NCBI GenBank assembly: GCA_035290025.1
Contig: DATDVL010000009.1
Coordinates: forward strand, 1-46,409
DNA from: DATDVL01 sp035290025
GTDB lineage: Archaea > Nanobdellota > Nanobdellia > SCGC-AAA011-G17 > DATDVL01
DNA length: 46,409 nt
Direction: 5' to 3'
Numbering within the stretch: position 1 is the first letter of the stretch; each line of letters begins with the position of its first letter. The translations under genes and the position numbers were made by a program. Below the pieces are notes generated by a model. It did not search any database. It worked only from the letters and a program-made list of their open reading frames with translations, and had not been told where the DNA came from. Positions 8,680-17,844 of the stretch are shown in pieces.

Positions 8680-8923
8680 GCCTTCATGAAATGAACGCTG
8701 TATAAAAATGTTATTGCTTAAGAACAATACAATTTTTCGTAATGACAAAATGTTACCTATTCTTTGAGTAACAAAAAGTACATTTTATTTTTTAAGTCCT
8801 CAAGGAATGCTCTTGGAAGGCTGCTAAGGGTGTTTTATCACTTATTTATTGCGTAGAATATATATTTCCCTGTTCACGAGTATTTATAAACAAGTTCAGT
8901 TAGATAAAATATATTAGAATGGC

Positions 8924-8949
8924 TTGATTTTAATTGGCGTTAAAATCAA
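8924..8949. promoter_or_regulatory. 10-bp perfect inverted repeat with TTGGCG loop
   Basis: TTGATTTTAA (8924-8933) and TTAAAATCAA (8940-8949) are perfect reverse complements around TTGGCG. A second element with the same loop, CGAA-TTGGCG-TTCG, lies at 8985-8998, so the decamer AATTGGCGTT occurs twice (8932-8941 and 8987-8996). A DNA operator or RNA hairpins upstream of ftsZ are both possible. Confidence 0.5.
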
Positions 8950-9070
8950 ACGTTTTGGCAAATCAATAAATATTTGGTATATCCCGAATTGGCGTTCGAG
9001 TCGAAATAGTTTGTTTTCTCTTAAAGCTTACATCATTAATCCGTAAACTTTTAAACAACTTTTCTTAAGC

Positions 9071-9086
9071 AGTAGGATACGCTACT
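9071..9086. promoter_or_regulatory. small inverted repeat upstream of the ftsZ TATA box
   Basis: AGTAG (9071-9075) and CTACT (9082-9086) flank GATACG, just before the CATATAAAG TATA-like box. It is short and may be chance, but it is the third 6-nt-loop hairpin in this intergenic region. Confidence 0.3.
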
Positions 9087-9173
9087 ATCATATAAAGATT
9101 ATGGTGGTACAGTATATACAAAAATCAAACGGATATATCATCCACAAAACAAAACCTCAGGGGGAAAAAGAAC

Positions 9174-10280
9174 ATGAACAGCTTGGTGAATAGCGCCTTA
9201 CAACAGGCACAAAACAGTATAGAAGATATGAAAATAGGAACAGCCAATATCAAAGTTATTGGTTGCGGCGGAGCAGGATCGAACATGGTCAGCTGGCTTC
9301 ATAAGAAAGGAATACAAGGAGCAGAAATCCTTGCCATGAATACTGATAAACAACACTTGGACATAACAAGTGCTGATCAAAAACTCTTGATAGGACGAGA
9401 ACTCACACGAGGACTCGGAGCAGGAGGATTCCCAGAAAAAGGAATGCAAGCAGCAAAAGAAAACTTGCACGACCTCAAAAGCATGCTTAAAGATAGCGAT
9501 ATGGTATTTGTCTGTGCTGGGATGGGAGGTGGTACGGGTACAGGATCTGCACCCGTTGTTGCGCAAATAGCAAAAGAAGTAGGCGCCATCGTCATCGGAA
9601 CAGTAACCATGCCATTCGACATTGAACGAGCACGATGCGACAAAGCAGAATTCGGATTACAACAACTACGAGAAGTATCAGACACGGTCATCGTCATTGA
9701 CAACAACCGACTCGTCAGCATAGCAGGAAACTTACCTATACATCAAGCATTCGCTGTAGCCAACGAGCTTATCAGCACGATGATTAAAGGCATCGTAGAA
9801 ACCATAGCTGTACCGTCATTAGTCAACCTAGACTACGCAGACGTCAGAGCCATCATGAGCAACGGCGATGTATCTGTCATAGGTATCGGTGAATCAGACA
9901 GCGAACAACGCGTTGAAGAAGCAACACGAAGAGCACTCACCAACCCTCTCCTTGACGTAAGCTACGAAGGAGCAACTGGAGCACTCATCCACATCACTGG
10001 CGGACCCGACCTAACACTCGACGAAGTCAGCAAAGCAGGAGAGATCATCACGGAAAGCCTTGATGGTGATGCCAACGTCATCTGGGGAGCCAGAATCGAC
10101 GAACACATGACTGGCAAACTACGCGTCATGACCATAATTACTGGCGTCAACTCACCGTACATCCTCGGCAAAGTAGACCATAAAAAAGTCTCAGCACGAG
10201 CAGTACAAGTAAGTGAGGAACTCGGCATCGATATGGTCGGTGCCAACAACACGGTGCGATCAAGCACCAGATCCTACTAA
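9174..10280 (+). CDS. ftsZ: cell division GTPase FtsZ
   Basis: 368 residues, usual archaeal length. The tubulin/FtsZ nucleotide-binding loops are intact: GCGGAGSN (30-37), the T4 signature GGGTGTGS (118-125) and the T7 catalytic loop NLDYADVRAIM (about 218-228). It polymerises into the midcell ring on the membrane. The C-terminus (VRSSTRSY) is short and I see no obvious membrane or SepF-binding peptide. The gene stands alone with a long, hairpin-rich upstream region and a strong hairpin/T-run terminator, so it is probably separately regulated. AGGGGG lies 10 nt before the ATG. Confidence 0.97.
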   Translation: MNSLVNSALQQAQNSIEDMKIGTANIKVIGCGGAGSNMVSWLHKKGIQGAEILAMNTDKQHLDITSADQKLLIGRELTRGLGAGGFPEKGMQAAKENLHDLKSMLKDSDMVFVCAGMGGGTGTGSAPVVAQIAKEVGAIVIGTVTMPFDIERARCDKAEFGLQQLREVSDTVIVIDNNRLVSIAGNLPIHQAFAVANELISTMIKGIVETIAVPSLVNLDYADVRAIMSNGDVSVIGIGESDSEQRVEEATRRALTNPLLDVSYEGATGALIHITGGPDLTLDEVSKAGEIITESLDGDANVIWGARIDEHMTGKLRVMTIITGVNSPYILGKVDHKKVSARAVQVSEELGIDMVGANNTVRSSTRSY

Positions 10281-10320
10281 AGGGCAAAGAACCCCCCGAA
10301 TATTTTCTAGCCCTTTACCC

Positions 10321-10359
10321 AGCTGGTGCTAAAAACACCAGCTAATTTTTTTCTTTTTT
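10321..10359 (+). terminator. terminator hairpin after ftsZ
   Basis: AGCTGGTG (10321-10328) pairs perfectly with CACCAGCT (10336-10343) around CTAAAAA and is followed by a T-rich tract. This matches an intrinsic-type terminator for ftsZ. Confidence 0.7.
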
Positions 10360-10423
10360 ATTCCCAAAACATAATGTATATAAAGAAGCGAACCGCCAGA
10401 AAAAACAAAAGGAGTGATACACA

Positions 10424-11155
10424 ATACAATTCAGTTTCCATTTCAAAAAAAAGCATCTTTACGTATTCACATTTCTCTTCATACTTTTTGGAACCATAAT
10501 ATTTACCCAAGCCTACGGTGGAGGACAACCAGCAATAGTAGGACATACCAGTGACGAAGTAGAAGGACTTGATGATACACTTGTTGATTATGATACTAGA
10601 ATTACTACACTCGAAGAAGACACTACCAGCTGGGACGAACTAGAAGACAAGCCATCCATCTTCGGCTGCAACGAACCTACCATTTACCAAAGCGGAACAG
10701 CAGCAGGACAACAAGGAACTGATGGGAAACTCGTCGGCAGCTACACAAAAATAACTGTACCTTCAGGATGCAAAGACGGTGCATGTATTGTCATCGCAAA
10801 ACGACTCATCTCCGGAAACGTAGACTCTATCAAAGCATTTACTTATACGCAAATAGGAACAGCAGGCGGAGAAGATGACACAGAAAGCACCACCACCAAA
10901 AACCGATGGCAAACCTTCGGAACATCATCAGGCGCAAGCCCAAAAACAGGCGTTAACGGCGACGCAACAGGAACAGATTTAGTATCTTGGAAACAAGCAA
11001 ACCAGCCAACCTATCTCGCCATCACCGATGACTTCAGGACAACAACTTACTCAGAAACAGGAAGCACTACATCCCCTTACAGCCCTGATTACTGGATGAT
11101 TAAAGACAGCAGCACTAAGTACAACTTAGCATTAGTCATTTGCTCCTTAGGATAA
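10424..11155 (+). CDS. exported protein with signal peptide, no canonical start codon
   Basis: An open frame runs from an in-frame TGA (10415) to the stop at 11155, about 243 residues from an ATA at 10424. It encodes a textbook signal peptide: KKKH, then a hydrophobic core (LYVFTFLFILFGTIIF), then TQAYG. A short heptad-like stretch follows (LDDTLVDYDTRITTLEED), then a Thr/Ser/Gly-rich surface-type domain ending in ALVICSLG. No ATG, GTG or TTG exists in frame before the signal peptide. AGGAG (10410-10414) is nine nt before ATA, and TATA (GTATATAAAG) lies upstream. Either AUA initiates, or an indel in the eight-A run (10445-10452) hides a GTG start at 10414. Function unknown. Confidence 0.6.
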   Translation: MQFSFHFKKKHLYVFTFLFILFGTIIFTQAYGGGQPAIVGHTSDEVEGLDDTLVDYDTRITTLEEDTTSWDELEDKPSIFGCNEPTIYQSGTAAGQQGTDGKLVGSYTKITVPSGCKDGACIVIAKRLISGNVDSIKAFTYTQIGTAGGEDDTESTTTKNRWQTFGTSSGASPKTGVNGDATGTDLVSWKQANQPTYLAITDDFRTTTYSETGSTTSPYSPDYWMIKDSSTKYNLALVICSLG

Positions 11156-11187
11156 ATTTATAAAGTTCTTTTAACCCCCTTTTTACC

Positions 11188-12156
11188 ATGGTGATAGAGA
11201 AAAGAGGTTATGTTATACCTAATTATTACTATGCAGGAATATTCTTAGTACTCGTCCTTGTCGGCGTACCACCACTCAACGAAACTCTCGACATTACCGG
11301 CAGCGCCGTTAAAATGACATCTCACGATCGCATATGCAGCAACTTTGTGAAACAACTTACTGCAGTAGAAGTAAAACAAACAGCACTCATAAAATTATAT
11401 GACCTTCAAAATCCTGAAGGAACAGCAGCAAAATATGTAGGACGACTCAACGGAGGAGATTGTTCGGCTGCAAACCTAGAAGCACAAAGAACAGCAGCAC
11501 AAACAGCACTCCAAGCAGCAACGACACGAACACAAAAACAACAAGCACAACAAGCAATGAACCAATTCAAAAAACTAGAAAAAGCATGCAAAACCGTACT
11601 CAACAATTGCAGAAAACTAGAATTTACCTATGATGAAAACAGTGCACGACTACGAGCATTAGACCAACAATACGAACGACTAACCACACAATTACAAGAC
11701 AATAACTGCGGCGTACCGAAAGCAGGACGACGAGACAGAACACCTGATCTATTATTTTGTATACAACCTGAACAACCACCAGAACCTGTACAGCCCATCT
11801 GTGCTTTCTCTGATGGGGATTATACCTGTTATGAATATGTCATTGCAACTGATGGTACAGGAACATTCTCTCTTTACAATGCAGGACAAACAGAAGTAGA
11901 AAATACCCAACTCCACCTTGAAGGAAAAACAACTACTTGTACTGTGAGAAGTGGAAGCGGTAACCTACCCACTTGGCCTCCTGGAAGATATGCCACATGT
12001 ATTATTCCTGATTTACAAATAGATAACCTGGAGCCTGGAAGCGGTATTTATACTCGAGCAGACTTTACTCTTACTTTCACTGAAACGGTATCACGAGCAC
12101 CAAGAAGCATTACAGGACAATTAAGAACAATATTAGGTGTTACTGGCGCATCATAA
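11188..12156 (+). CDS. membrane-anchored or secreted protein of unknown function
   Basis: 322 residues. A single hydrophobic segment near the N-terminus (about 14-26, AGIFLVLVLVGV) is followed by a helical Gln/Ala/Lys-rich, probably coiled-coil region (about 85-170) containing several Cys. A beta-rich C-terminal domain (FSDGDYTCYEYVIATDGTG to the end) resembles an Ig-like extracellular fold. It likely faces outside the cell. TATA (ATTTATAAAG, about 11156-11165) is about 27 nt from the ATG, consistent with a leaderless message. It follows the other exported protein and may belong to the same envelope system (inference). Confidence 0.65.
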   Translation: MVIEKRGYVIPNYYYAGIFLVLVLVGVPPLNETLDITGSAVKMTSHDRICSNFVKQLTAVEVKQTALIKLYDLQNPEGTAAKYVGRLNGGDCSAANLEAQRTAAQTALQAATTRTQKQQAQQAMNQFKKLEKACKTVLNNCRKLEFTYDENSARLRALDQQYERLTTQLQDNNCGVPKAGRRDRTPDLLFCIQPEQPPEPVQPICAFSDGDYTCYEYVIATDGTGTFSLYNAGQTEVENTQLHLEGKTTTCTVRSGSGNLPTWPPGRYATCIIPDLQIDNLEPGSGIYTRADFTLTFTETVSRAPRSITGQLRTILGVTGAS

Positions 12157-12165
12157 AATTAAAAC

Positions 12166-12702
12166 TTACTCTTTCACTTCTTTATTACCATAAACGTCAA
12201 AATGCATAACTTTTTCCGGCTGGATATTAGGCTCTTCATGAGAAACTTTCTTCTTCGGATAGCCAATAACAAGTAACGCTTCGACAACTTTTTCCTTCTT
12301 TATGATACGAGCAACTGCATTCTCATTAAAAGAACGAACCCAATAACCTGCCAAACCAGAATCCTGCAAAGACATCATCATCGCCTGCATAGCAGCACCC
12401 AACGACTGGGTAGCATACAATTTCCCACGATCACCATACAACGTTTCAGACTTTTTACTATCATTAATAATTACTAGAACACAAGGAACCTTAGCCAACC
12501 ACGATTGACGAGGACACTGCTCAGCAATCAAAGCAATCTTCTCCTTATCACGAACAACAACAAACTCTAAATTCATCACGCCATGAGGAAAAGAAGCCCA
12601 CAACGCAGCCTGGACAACATCGTATGCCACGGCCTTTGAAACAAACTTATCACGAAAATCTTGACACTGACCCGTATTTTGCAAAACATCCAATACTTTC
12701 AT
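12166..12702 (-). CDS. nitroreductase family protein
   Basis: 178 residues. The fold markers are a short N-terminal helix, ALWASFPHGVMNLEFVVV (FMN-binding region), the SLGAAMQAMMMSLQDSGLAGYWV helix pair and the final VIGYPKKK strand. These FMN enzymes use NAD(P)H to reduce nitro, flavin or quinone substrates; the substrate here is unknown. TATA (reverse of CTTTATATAAAC, centre about 12727) is 25 nt from the ATG. It is divergent from the DNA ligase gene, with separate TATA boxes. Confidence 0.85.
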   Translation of the reverse strand: MKVLDVLQNTGQCQDFRDKFVSKAVAYDVVQAALWASFPHGVMNLEFVVVRDKEKIALIAEQCPRQSWLAKVPCVLVIINDSKKSETLYGDRGKLYATQSLGAAMQAMMMSLQDSGLAGYWVRSFNENAVARIIKKEKVVEALLVIGYPKKKVSHEEPNIQPEKVMHFDVYGNKEVKE

Positions 12703-12779
12703 AATAAAAATGATGAGAAACTGTTTATATAAAGATTGTCATAAACAACTATTATAAACTATAAAACCATCAAAAGTTT

Positions 12780-14471
12780 ATGGACTATGCACTACTCCTT
12801 GCAACTTATCACGCCTTAGAAAAAACAACTAAACGATTAGCTAAAACAACCATCCTCGCACAACTCTTCAAAAACACGACACCCACACTCCTTAAGTCTG
12901 TTGTTTATTTAGCACAAGGACGCGTCTACCCTGGATGGAGTGAAGAAAAAATAGGATTTTCCGACCAACTCATGATCAAAGCATTAGCAAGCGTTTACGG
13001 GACAACACCCGAAACCATCAACAAACACTTCAGCAAACTAGGAGACCTAGGAAAAGTAGCAGAACAACTCGCCAAGAAAAAAAGCCAACAAACACTCTTC
13101 CACAAAAAACTAGACGTAGAAAAAGTCTACTACAACATCAGACAATTATCACGACTAGAAGGAGAAGGAACCGTCAAGAAAAAAATACAACTCGTCAGCG
13201 AACTCTTCAGCAATGCAACACCCGAAGAAGCACGATTCATCACCGGAACGATCCTAGAAAACCTACGACTCGGCGTAGCAGACGGCATCATACGCGATGC
13301 CATAGCAGAAGCCTACGGCTTGACTTCCGAAGAGATAGAACAAGCAAACGACCTCTTAGTAGACTACGGAGAAATAGCAAGCCTCGCAGCACAACAAAAA
13401 CTACGAGAAGTGCATCTCGTACCAGGAAGACCACTCCATGTCATGCTCGCCATCCTCGTTAAAGACATCAACGAAGGATTTGAACGTGTCGGCAAACCAG
13501 CAGCACTAGAATACAAATACGACGGTTTTAGAGTATTATGCCACAAAGAAGGAAAAAAGATAAGTCTTTACACGCGACGCATGGAAGAAGTCACTAACCA
13601 GTTCCCTGATGTCGTAGAAGCACTGCAAGAATGCATTAACGCAGAAAGCTACATCATTGACTCCGAAGTTGTCGGTTACGACCCGAAAACAAAAAAATAC
13701 CAACCCTTCCAAAGCATCAGCCAACGCATCAAAAGAAAGTATGACATTCGCGCCGTAGCAAAAGACTTTCCGATAGAAATCAACGTCTTTGACATCCTTT
13801 ATTATAACAACAAAAGTTTCTTAGAAGAACCATTCCAAGAACGAAGAAAACTACTTGAAAAGGTCACCCAAGAAAAAAAAGAACACTTACGACTAGCACA
13901 ACAACTCATTACTGAAGACAAGAAAAAAGCAGAACAATTCTACCAAGCAGCACTTCAAGCAGGACACGAAGGCATCATGTTCAAATCATTATCATCAAAA
14001 TACAAGCCAGGAAGATACATCGGCTACATGGCAAAACTCAAACCTGTACTTGAAACCCTTGATTTAGTCATCACGCGAGCAGACTGGGGAGAAGGAAAGC
14101 GATCACGATGGTTATCAAGCTTCACTGTAGCCTGCAGAGATGAAAGCGATAACTTGGTAGAACTAGGAAAAGTAAGCACAGGACTCAAAGAAAAAAAAGA
14201 AGAAGGCATAACCTTTGAACAACTCACCGAAGAACTCAAGCCCCACATCATCTCAGAAGAAGGAACCAGCGTAGCAGTAAAACCAACGCTCGTCATAGAA
14301 GTAGCATTTGAAGAAATACAGCGAAGCCCAACCTACGAAAGTGGCTACGCATTACGTTTTCCTCGTATTATACGCGTACGCTTTGATAGAAGCATCAATG
14401 ACATCAGCACGATTGACGAAGCCATAAAAATTTTTAGTCTCCAACGAGGAAGAACAAAAAAACCACAATAA
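12780..14471 (+). CDS. lig: ATP-dependent DNA ligase
   Basis: 563 residues, the size of archaeal LigI-type ligases. An N-terminal all-helical DNA-binding domain (about 1-210) precedes the nucleotidyltransferase domain with motif I EYKYDGFRV (Lys about 246). Motif III-IV-like IEINVFDILYY and motif V GIMFKSLSSKYKPGR follow, and a C-terminal OB-fold has the RFPRIIRVR end. It seals nicks on DNA in replication and repair. TATA (TATAAACTATAAAA, centre about 12755) lies about 25 nt before the ATG, so it is probably leaderless. Confidence 0.95.
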   Translation: MDYALLLATYHALEKTTKRLAKTTILAQLFKNTTPTLLKSVVYLAQGRVYPGWSEEKIGFSDQLMIKALASVYGTTPETINKHFSKLGDLGKVAEQLAKKKSQQTLFHKKLDVEKVYYNIRQLSRLEGEGTVKKKIQLVSELFSNATPEEARFITGTILENLRLGVADGIIRDAIAEAYGLTSEEIEQANDLLVDYGEIASLAAQQKLREVHLVPGRPLHVMLAILVKDINEGFERVGKPAALEYKYDGFRVLCHKEGKKISLYTRRMEEVTNQFPDVVEALQECINAESYIIDSEVVGYDPKTKKYQPFQSISQRIKRKYDIRAVAKDFPIEINVFDILYYNNKSFLEEPFQERRKLLEKVTQEKKEHLRLAQQLITEDKKKAEQFYQAALQAGHEGIMFKSLSSKYKPGRYIGYMAKLKPVLETLDLVITRADWGEGKRSRWLSSFTVACRDESDNLVELGKVSTGLKEKKEEGITFEQLTEELKPHIISEEGTSVAVKPTLVIEVAFEEIQRSPTYESGYALRFPRIIRVRFDRSINDISTIDEAIKIFSLQRGRTKKPQ

Positions 14472-14544
14472 CTACCACTCCACAATAAAAATCTTTATAT
14501 AGGAGTAACCAATGATAGTAGACATTCAATAATAGTAAAAGAGG

Positions 14545-14565
14545 GCTGTAGTACAAATTTACAGC
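14545..14565 (+). promoter_or_regulatory. hairpin in the leader of the TrmB-like gene
   Basis: GCTGTA (14545-14550) pairs with TACAGC (14560-14565) in the leader between a TATA box (CTTTATATAGG, about 14490-14500) and an AGGAGG (about 14599) before the ATG at 14610. This is one of the few long leaders in the window, so a regulatory role is plausible. Confidence 0.35.
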
Positions 14566-14609
14566 AGCTTTCCATAAAAAAGAGGGGTGAGACCCTAGGA
14601 GGGGTTTAC

Positions 14610-15425
14610 ATGATTGTCAAAGAAGAATTTTTAAACAAACTGCGTCAATATTTCGGACTAAACCTATACGAGGTAAGAATCTGGACAGCACTGTTAAGCA
14701 GAGGCGTATCCACTGCTGGAGAATTAAGCGACATCGGCAACGTACCACGATCACGAGCCTACGATGTTCTCGAAAGCCTAGAAAAAAAAGGATTTGTTGT
14801 TATGAAACTCGGCAAACCTATAAAATACTTGGCAGTAGAACCCAAAGAAGTCGTCGAACGTGTAAAGAAATACGTGGCAAAACAATCAGCTGTCAGAATA
14901 AAAAGACTCGATGAACTACGAGGAACAGACGTTCTCAACGAATTAAACACTTTACACAGCACAGGCATAGAATTTGTCGAACCCGCAGACTTAAGCGGAG
15001 CCATTCGAGGACGACACAACCTCTATACACACCTAGAAACCATGATCAAAGGTGCCAACAAAAGCGTCAGCATCATGACCACGAACAAAGGTATCTTAAG
15101 AAAAACTGATGCCTTAAAAGCAGAACTGGAACGCTTACGAAAAAAAGGTGTTAAGATACGCATAGCCGCACCCGTGACGAAAGAATCGCTTGACACTAAT
15201 CCAGAAATGGCAAAACTAGCAGAAATACGCAACGTCAAAGGCATCAACGCACGATTCGTCATCGTTGACGGCAAAGAACTGATGTTCATGGTACTTGACG
15301 ACGAAGATGTCCATCCAACTTACGATGTCGGCGTATGGGTCAACACACCCTACTTCGCAACAGCCATGGAAGAAATGTTCAATCATGTCTGGAAAACAGG
15401 CACGCCTGTAAATGGAAGCAAATAA
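14610..15425 (+). CDS. TrmB-like transcriptional regulator
   Basis: 271 residues. The N-terminal winged HTH (YFGLNLYEVRIWTALL, then SRAYDVLESLEKKGFVVMK) is followed by a helix linker and a C-terminal phospholipase-D-like effector domain (ANKSVSIMTTNKGI, then FVIVDGKELMFMVLDD). It is a paralogue in architecture of the regulator at 5278 but not a close copy. Unlike most neighbours it has a long leader and a good Shine-Dalgarno (CTAGGAGG) about eight nt before the ATG. Target unknown; autoregulation through the leader hairpin is possible. Confidence 0.85.
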   Translation: MIVKEEFLNKLRQYFGLNLYEVRIWTALLSRGVSTAGELSDIGNVPRSRAYDVLESLEKKGFVVMKLGKPIKYLAVEPKEVVERVKKYVAKQSAVRIKRLDELRGTDVLNELNTLHSTGIEFVEPADLSGAIRGRHNLYTHLETMIKGANKSVSIMTTNKGILRKTDALKAELERLRKKGVKIRIAAPVTKESLDTNPEMAKLAEIRNVKGINARFVIVDGKELMFMVLDDEDVHPTYDVGVWVNTPYFATAMEEMFNHVWKTGTPVNGSK

Positions 15426-15487
15426 CTGCTTCTTTCTTTTATTTTTTTATCATAAATCTTAAAAACACTCATTTTCACTTTTCTTTT

Positions 15488-16099
15488 ATGCCAAGACCAA
15501 CCATTGTCATTGATTTTGATGATTGTACTGTTATGTCATCAATTCCCTTTATGGAGTGGTGTCAAGTAAAAGGATTTGTACCCACAGGAACTATTGATGA
15601 TTTAGTACATCATGTTTTTATTGCAACGGATCATGCAATTCGAAGAGCTCGATATTTTCAATTCCTAGAAGAAAGAAATAATGAACTACAACCATTACCT
15701 GGAGTGGTTTCAGCAATTGCCGAATTAGCACAACATTTTAGTGTCCATATAGGAACTGCACGACAAATAAGCTTACGAGGCCATACAGAAACATGGGTAC
15801 GACGGAACCTTAATGGTCATGTACAAGAAATACATTTTGCACAAGGAACAGGACTAGAATATTTACGAGATAAAACACCTCTACTACAGACACTACAAGC
15901 ACGAGCACTCGTTGATGATGGAGAACACCACGCACAACGAGCAGCAGAGGTAGGTATACTTTCCGTAATGCCTATTTATCCTTGGAACAGAAAATGCGCT
16001 TTTACTTCCCCCTATCTTATTCGAGTTTCTGATCGAAAACAACCTTTCTGGCATACTATACTACCACTTGTAACAACTGTTGCCTACAGAAACACTTAA
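15488..16099 (+). CDS. HAD-superfamily hydrolase, 5'(3')-nucleotidase-like
   Basis: 203 residues. HAD motif I is IDFDDCT (Asp9 and Asp11), motif II is the Thr in HIGTARQ, and the acidic motif IV is LVDDGEHH. The start PTIVIDFDDCTV and the late ALVDDG resemble deoxyribonucleotidase-type HADs, but a general phosphatase is equally possible. The open frame extends upstream to 15335 inside the TrmB-like gene. The ATG at 15488 fits a TATA-like element (CATAAATCTTAAAA) about 26 nt upstream. Its base composition is less A/C-skewed than that of argS and pyrG next to it. Confidence 0.7.
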   Translation: MPRPTIVIDFDDCTVMSSIPFMEWCQVKGFVPTGTIDDLVHHVFIATDHAIRRARYFQFLEERNNELQPLPGVVSAIAELAQHFSVHIGTARQISLRGHTETWVRRNLNGHVQEIHFAQGTGLEYLRDKTPLLQTLQARALVDDGEHHAQRAAEVGILSVMPIYPWNRKCAFTSPYLIRVSDRKQPFWHTILPLVTTVAYRNT

Positions 16100-16124
16100 A
16101 ACTCATTAAATAAGTACAAAATCT

Positions 16125-17789
16125 ATGGACTTTCAAGAAGAAATTAGCAAGCTCATAACCAAAGAAACAAAACAACCAGCAACACTAGAAGTACCACCCG
16201 ATGACAAACTTGGCGATTATGCCTACCCCTGCTTTGACCTGGCACAACAACAAAAAAAGAGTCCTGTACTATTAGCACAAGAACTCAGCAAAAAAATCAA
16301 AGCAGACTTTCTAGAAAAAATAGACACGAAAGGACCCTACATCAACTTCTTCATCAAACCAATACTTCTAGCAACAACAACCATCAAAACTATCCTGAAA
16401 GAAAAAGAAGACTACGGCAAACAAAACCTAGGAAAAGAAACCGTGATGATAGAATACTCCCAAGCAAACACCCATAAAGCATTCCACATAGGACACGTCA
16501 GAGGGACAAGCATGGGAGAAAGCCTAGCAAGAATACTCGAATACGCAGGAAAAAAAGTGTTACGCGCAAACTACCAAGGAGATACGGGCATGCATGTAGC
16601 AAAATGGCTCTGGTGCTATTTAACCTACCACAACAACGAACCACTCAAAAAAGACGAGCAATGGATAGCAAATATTTATGTTGAAGCAGTACAAAAACTA
16701 GAAAACAATCCCGAAGCAGAAGAAAAAGCAGCAGCCATCAACAAAAAACTCGACGAAGGAACAGATAAAAAGCTTATCGACCTCTGGAAAAACACAAGAA
16801 AACTATCATTAGATGCCTTCGAAACAATCTACAGAGAATTAAACACACGGTTCGACTATTACTTCTTCGAATCACAAGTAGAACAACCAGGAAAATACAT
16901 CAGCCAACAATTACTAGAAAAAGGCATCGCAGAACAATCAGAAGATGCCATCATCATGAACCTAGAAAAGTACAACTTAGGCGTATGGGTACTCCTCAGA
17001 AAAGACGGCACCGCACTCTACTCAGCAAAAGATTTAGCATTAGCACAACAAAAATTCCAAGCATACGATGTAGACCAGTCCATACATATCGTAGGAAAAG
17101 CACAAGAACTCCACTTCTACCAATTATTCAAAACACTAGAACTCATGGGATTCCCCCAAGCAAAAAAATGCCACTACATACCCGTCAACGAAATACGATT
17201 CCCCTGGGGAAAAATGAGCTCACGAACAGGAGACAACATCCTCTATTCCAACTTCAAAAAAGAATTACTAGAACTCGCAAAAAAAGCCATAACGGAAAGA
17301 AACCCTCACCTACCCGAACAAGAACTAGAAAAAAGAGCATTAACCATAGCCATAGCATGCCTCAAATACGCCATGCTCAAACAAGACCAAAACAAAGGCA
17401 TTATCTTCAACAAAGAAGAAGCCATGAAATTTGAAGGAGAAACAGGACCCTACCTCCTCTACAGCTACGCACGAGCACATAGCATCATCAACAAAAGCAC
17501 CAAAAAAAAATACCAAGAACCAGCAATTATCCATGACAAAGAAAAACAACTCATCAAACACCTGGCGCAACTCCCCGAAGCGATACAACAAGCAGCAAAC
17601 GAAACAGAACCCGCAATCATAGCACACTACGCCTACCAACTAGCACAACACTTCAATGAATTTTACCACCACTGCCCTGTCATCGGCAGCGAAGAAGAAG
17701 CCTACAGACTACAACTCGTACAAGCATATATTATAACCCTTGAGAACGCACTCTACCTTCTTGGCATAGACACACTACAAGAAATGTAG
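16125..17789 (+). CDS. argS: arginyl-tRNA synthetase
   Basis: 554 residues, class I. It has an N-terminal Add1 domain, a HIGH box in AFHIGHVRG (about 124-132), KMSS as WGKMSSRTGD, and a C-terminal DALR anticodon-binding domain (YLLYSYARAHSI onward). It charges tRNA-Arg in the cytoplasm. The coding strand is extremely A/C-rich. It is followed 43-55 nt later by pyrG, which has its own promoter-like box. A CATTAAATAAG element lies about 20 nt upstream of the ATG. Confidence 0.96.
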   Translation: MDFQEEISKLITKETKQPATLEVPPDDKLGDYAYPCFDLAQQQKKSPVLLAQELSKKIKADFLEKIDTKGPYINFFIKPILLATTTIKTILKEKEDYGKQNLGKETVMIEYSQANTHKAFHIGHVRGTSMGESLARILEYAGKKVLRANYQGDTGMHVAKWLWCYLTYHNNEPLKKDEQWIANIYVEAVQKLENNPEAEEKAAAINKKLDEGTDKKLIDLWKNTRKLSLDAFETIYRELNTRFDYYFFESQVEQPGKYISQQLLEKGIAEQSEDAIIMNLEKYNLGVWVLLRKDGTALYSAKDLALAQQKFQAYDVDQSIHIVGKAQELHFYQLFKTLELMGFPQAKKCHYIPVNEIRFPWGKMSSRTGDNILYSNFKKELLELAKKAITERNPHLPEQELEKRALTIAIACLKYAMLKQDQNKGIIFNKEEAMKFEGETGPYLLYSYARAHSIINKSTKKKYQEPAIIHDKEKQLIKHLAQLPEAIQQAANETEPAIIAHYAYQLAQHFNEFYHHCPVIGSEEEAYRLQLVQAYIITLENALYLLGIDTLQEM

Positions 17790-17844
17790 AACCTATCCAT
17801 TAGACTAGCAAAAACCTTTTAAAAGAAAACAATTGACAGTACCT

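Larger units (their letters stand above)
8680..9173. other. 494-bp intergenic region between divergent gatD and ftsZ
   Basis: I see no coding frame. It holds the gatD promoter (left end), three small hairpins with 6-nt loops (described separately), two TATA-like boxes before ftsZ (CATATAAAG near 9090 and GTATATAC near 9112) and a purine-rich leader with AGGGGG ten nt before the ftsZ ATG. A non-coding RNA cannot be excluded. Confidence 0.6.
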
